Part shown: positions 5,567 to 6,844 of the stretch, one piece after another
Layout of the letters: each line of letters begins with the position of its first letter
Numbering within the stretch: the first letter of the stretch is position 1
NCBI GenBank assembly: GCA_003142495.1
Contig: PLMM01000339.1
Span: 1-6,844, forward strand
Source: Gemmatimonadota bacterium
GTDB lineage: Bacteria; Gemmatimonadota; Gemmatimonadetes; Gemmatimonadales; Gemmatimonadaceae
DNA: 6,844 bases
Direction of reading: 5' to 3'
Notes under the pieces: generated by a model
What the model saw: only the letters and a program-made list of their open reading frames with translations
Database searches by the model: none
Told to the model about the DNA's origin: nothing
Made by a program: the position numbers and the translations under genes

Positions 5567-6844
5567 TCAGGTGAGCCCGACCCGCTTCACGAGATCATCG
5601 TAGCGCGGATCGCCGCGGAGCGGTCCGTACCCCGGGTCGAGCTTCAGATACAGCAGTCCTGCCGACCTCGCCTGATACGCACGCTCGAGCGACGCGAAGG
5701 CCTTGTCGAGATCTCCCATTGCCGCATAGCCGATTGCGATGATCTCGCCTCGGAGATACTGCCGGTGCGACTCCTCTTCCAGCCGCGCAAGAATCGCTGC
5801 CGCCTCATCACGCTGACCGAGCGCGGCGAGCGCGCGGACGATGAGCGCGTCCCACGCTCGTGGCGCGCGTTCGAGCGACTGCGCCCGCCGGTACCACGTG
5901 AGGGCACTCTGCGCGTCGCCCTTGGCGAGATGCGCCGACCCAACGTAATGCTGGGCGCGATGACAGATCTCGTCCATTTCCATCGTGCGTTCCCCCTGCG
6001 CTATCGCGGCATCGTTGTCACCGTCATACAGGAGAAAGCGCGCCAGCCATTCGCTGTAATGAACCGAGAGCGGATCGAGCACGAGTGCTTTGCGCATCGT
6101 GTCGATCGCGTCGTGCAGTCGCCCCACCGACGGCAGCATCGTGCCGTGGACGTAGTGCGCCTCGGCGTAATTGGGCGCTAGCGCCACCGCTCGCGCGAGC
6201 TGCACTTCCGCGTCCGCGAATTTCCACTCGTGCCAGCCGAGCACCTTGCCAAGTGACGTGATCGCCTCGGCGAGCTCCGGTTCGCGCTGCAGCGCGCGCT
6301 CGGCGGCGCCTTTGGCACGAGGATACGCATCGTCGGGTGCTACCCAATCGTCGGCGAGATTGCACCACGCGTCCGCGATGCCGGCGTAGGCACGCGCGAG
6401 TGCCGGGTCCTGCAGCAGTGCCTGCTGGAACAGATCAAGCGACCGCCGCAACGCCGGCTCCGAGAGCTTCGCGAAAAAGAACCGTCCCTTCAGATAGAGC
6501 GTGTACGCTTCGAGATTCTTGGTGGGAGCGATGACCTGTCCCTGGTCGCTGCCGAGTCGGAGGGTGAGCGCCGCCACGATCGCGCGCGAAATGTCGTCCT
6601 GGACGGCGAAGACGTCCTCGAGCTGGCGATCGTACGTCTCGTTCCAGAGGTGATAGCCGCTCTCGACGTTGATGAGCTGGGCGGTGAGTCGGATCCTGTT
6701 GCCGATCTTGCGCACGCTCCCCTCGAGGACTGTTGACACGCCGAGCTTCTCGCCGATCTCGCGCACGTCCACTTCCTTTCCCTTGAAGGCGAAGGAGCTG
6801 GTCCGCGACGCCACGTGAATTCCGGGCAGCTTCCCGAGCGCGTT
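5567..6844 (-). CDS. TPR protein with TolB/FlgO-like N-terminal domain, 5'-partial at window edge
   Basis: At least 425 residues are visible. The frame is open to the right edge, reading NALGKLPGIH before the GTG at 6814. That GTG has no ribosome binding site and lies inside the conserved domain, so the real start is outside the window. Numbered from the GTG, residues 1-95 carry the domain signature SRTSSFAFKGK, STVLEGSVRKIGNRIRLTAQ, GYHLWNETYDRQLEDVFAVQ. This domain in relatives follows a Ser/Thr kinase, adenylate cyclase or winged-helix domain, none of which can be seen here. From about 105 onward there are helical TPR repeats, with typical A-x-A-Y and AL-x-x-P spacing (for example ARAYAGIADAW, AEAHYVHG, AIDTMRKALVLDP). 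The final motif LDPGYGPLRGDPRYDDLVKR is the usual end of this family. It probably acts as a protein-interaction or signalling scaffold. Identity of the missing N-terminal domain is the main uncertainty. Confidence 0.9.
   Translation of the reverse strand, partial: NALGKLPGIHVASRTSSFAFKGKEVDVREIGEKLGVSTVLEGSVRKIGNRIRLTAQLINVESGYHLWNETYDRQLEDVFAVQDDISRAIVAALTLRLGSDQGQVIAPTKNLEAYTLYLKGRFFFAKLSEPALRRSLDLFQQALLQDPALARAYAGIADAWCNLADDWVAPDDAYPRAKGAAERALQREPELAEAITSLGKVLGWHEWKFADAEVQLARAVALAPNYAEAHYVHGTMLPSVGRLHDAIDTMRKALVLDPLSVHYSEWLARFLLYDGDNDAAIAQGERTMEMDEICHRAQHYVGSAHLAKGDAQSALTWYRRAQSLERAPRAWDALIVRALAALGQRDEAAAILARLEEESHRQYLRGEIIAIGYAAMGDLDKAFASLERAYQARSAGLLYLKLDPGYGPLRGDPRYDDLVKRVGLT

Noticed and set aside
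5012..6181. Plus-strand open frame of 389 codons antisense to the cyclic nucleotide-binding and TPR genes
   Set aside because: It runs through two clear minus-strand genes and the gap between them, and its translation is low-complexity Arg/Glu/His-rich sequence.

Overview
The window is GC-rich DNA, tightly packed with genes and with G/C favoured at third codon positions. It suggests a free-living, soil-type Gram-negative bacterium. The combination of a double-length M16 peptidase, a TPR protein carrying the ASRTSSFAFKGK / STVLEGSVRK / LINVESGYHLW signature, and a small secreted lipoprotein is most reminiscent of Gemmatimonadota. That assignment rests on memory of family sequences, not on a search. 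There is no rRNA, tRNA, CRISPR array, transposase or recognisable insertion sequence.

Layout. Positions 3-2630 (+) hold a two-unit M16 zinc metallopeptidase whose reading frame is open to the left edge, so its start probably lies outside the window. It ends against a convergent gene across a 17-bp gap that contains a three-copy heptamer repeat. Everything from 2648 to the right edge is on the minus strand. Read in transcription order from the right these genes are: a TPR protein with a TolB/FlgO-like N-terminal domain, truncated by the edge (5567-6844); a stand-alone cyclic-nucleotide-binding domain protein (5021-5485); a small lipoprotein with a strong ribosome binding site (4588-4950); a degenerate SpeD-like (S-adenosylmethionine decarboxylase fold) protein (4177-4542); and a six-helix membrane protein with an extracytoplasmic TIM-barrel, glycoside-hydrolase-like domain (2648-4180). 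The gaps are 81, 70 and 45 bp, followed by a 4-bp ATGA overlap. No stretch of more than 300 bp lacks a gene.

How the genes may work together. The M16 protein is a housekeeping-type peptidase. The TPR and cyclic-nucleotide-binding proteins look like signalling or scaffold parts, but nothing shows that they act with the genes downstream. The most unusual part is the translationally coupled pair at 2648-4542. Its SpeD-like protein appears to have lost all three residues expected for pyruvoyl formation and catalysis: the serine is Cys, the processing histidine is Arg and the catalytic cysteine is Pro. Its partner combines a polytopic membrane region with a barrel whose acid/base position may be Asp rather than Glu. 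I recognise no described system with this pairing, so its role is unknown.
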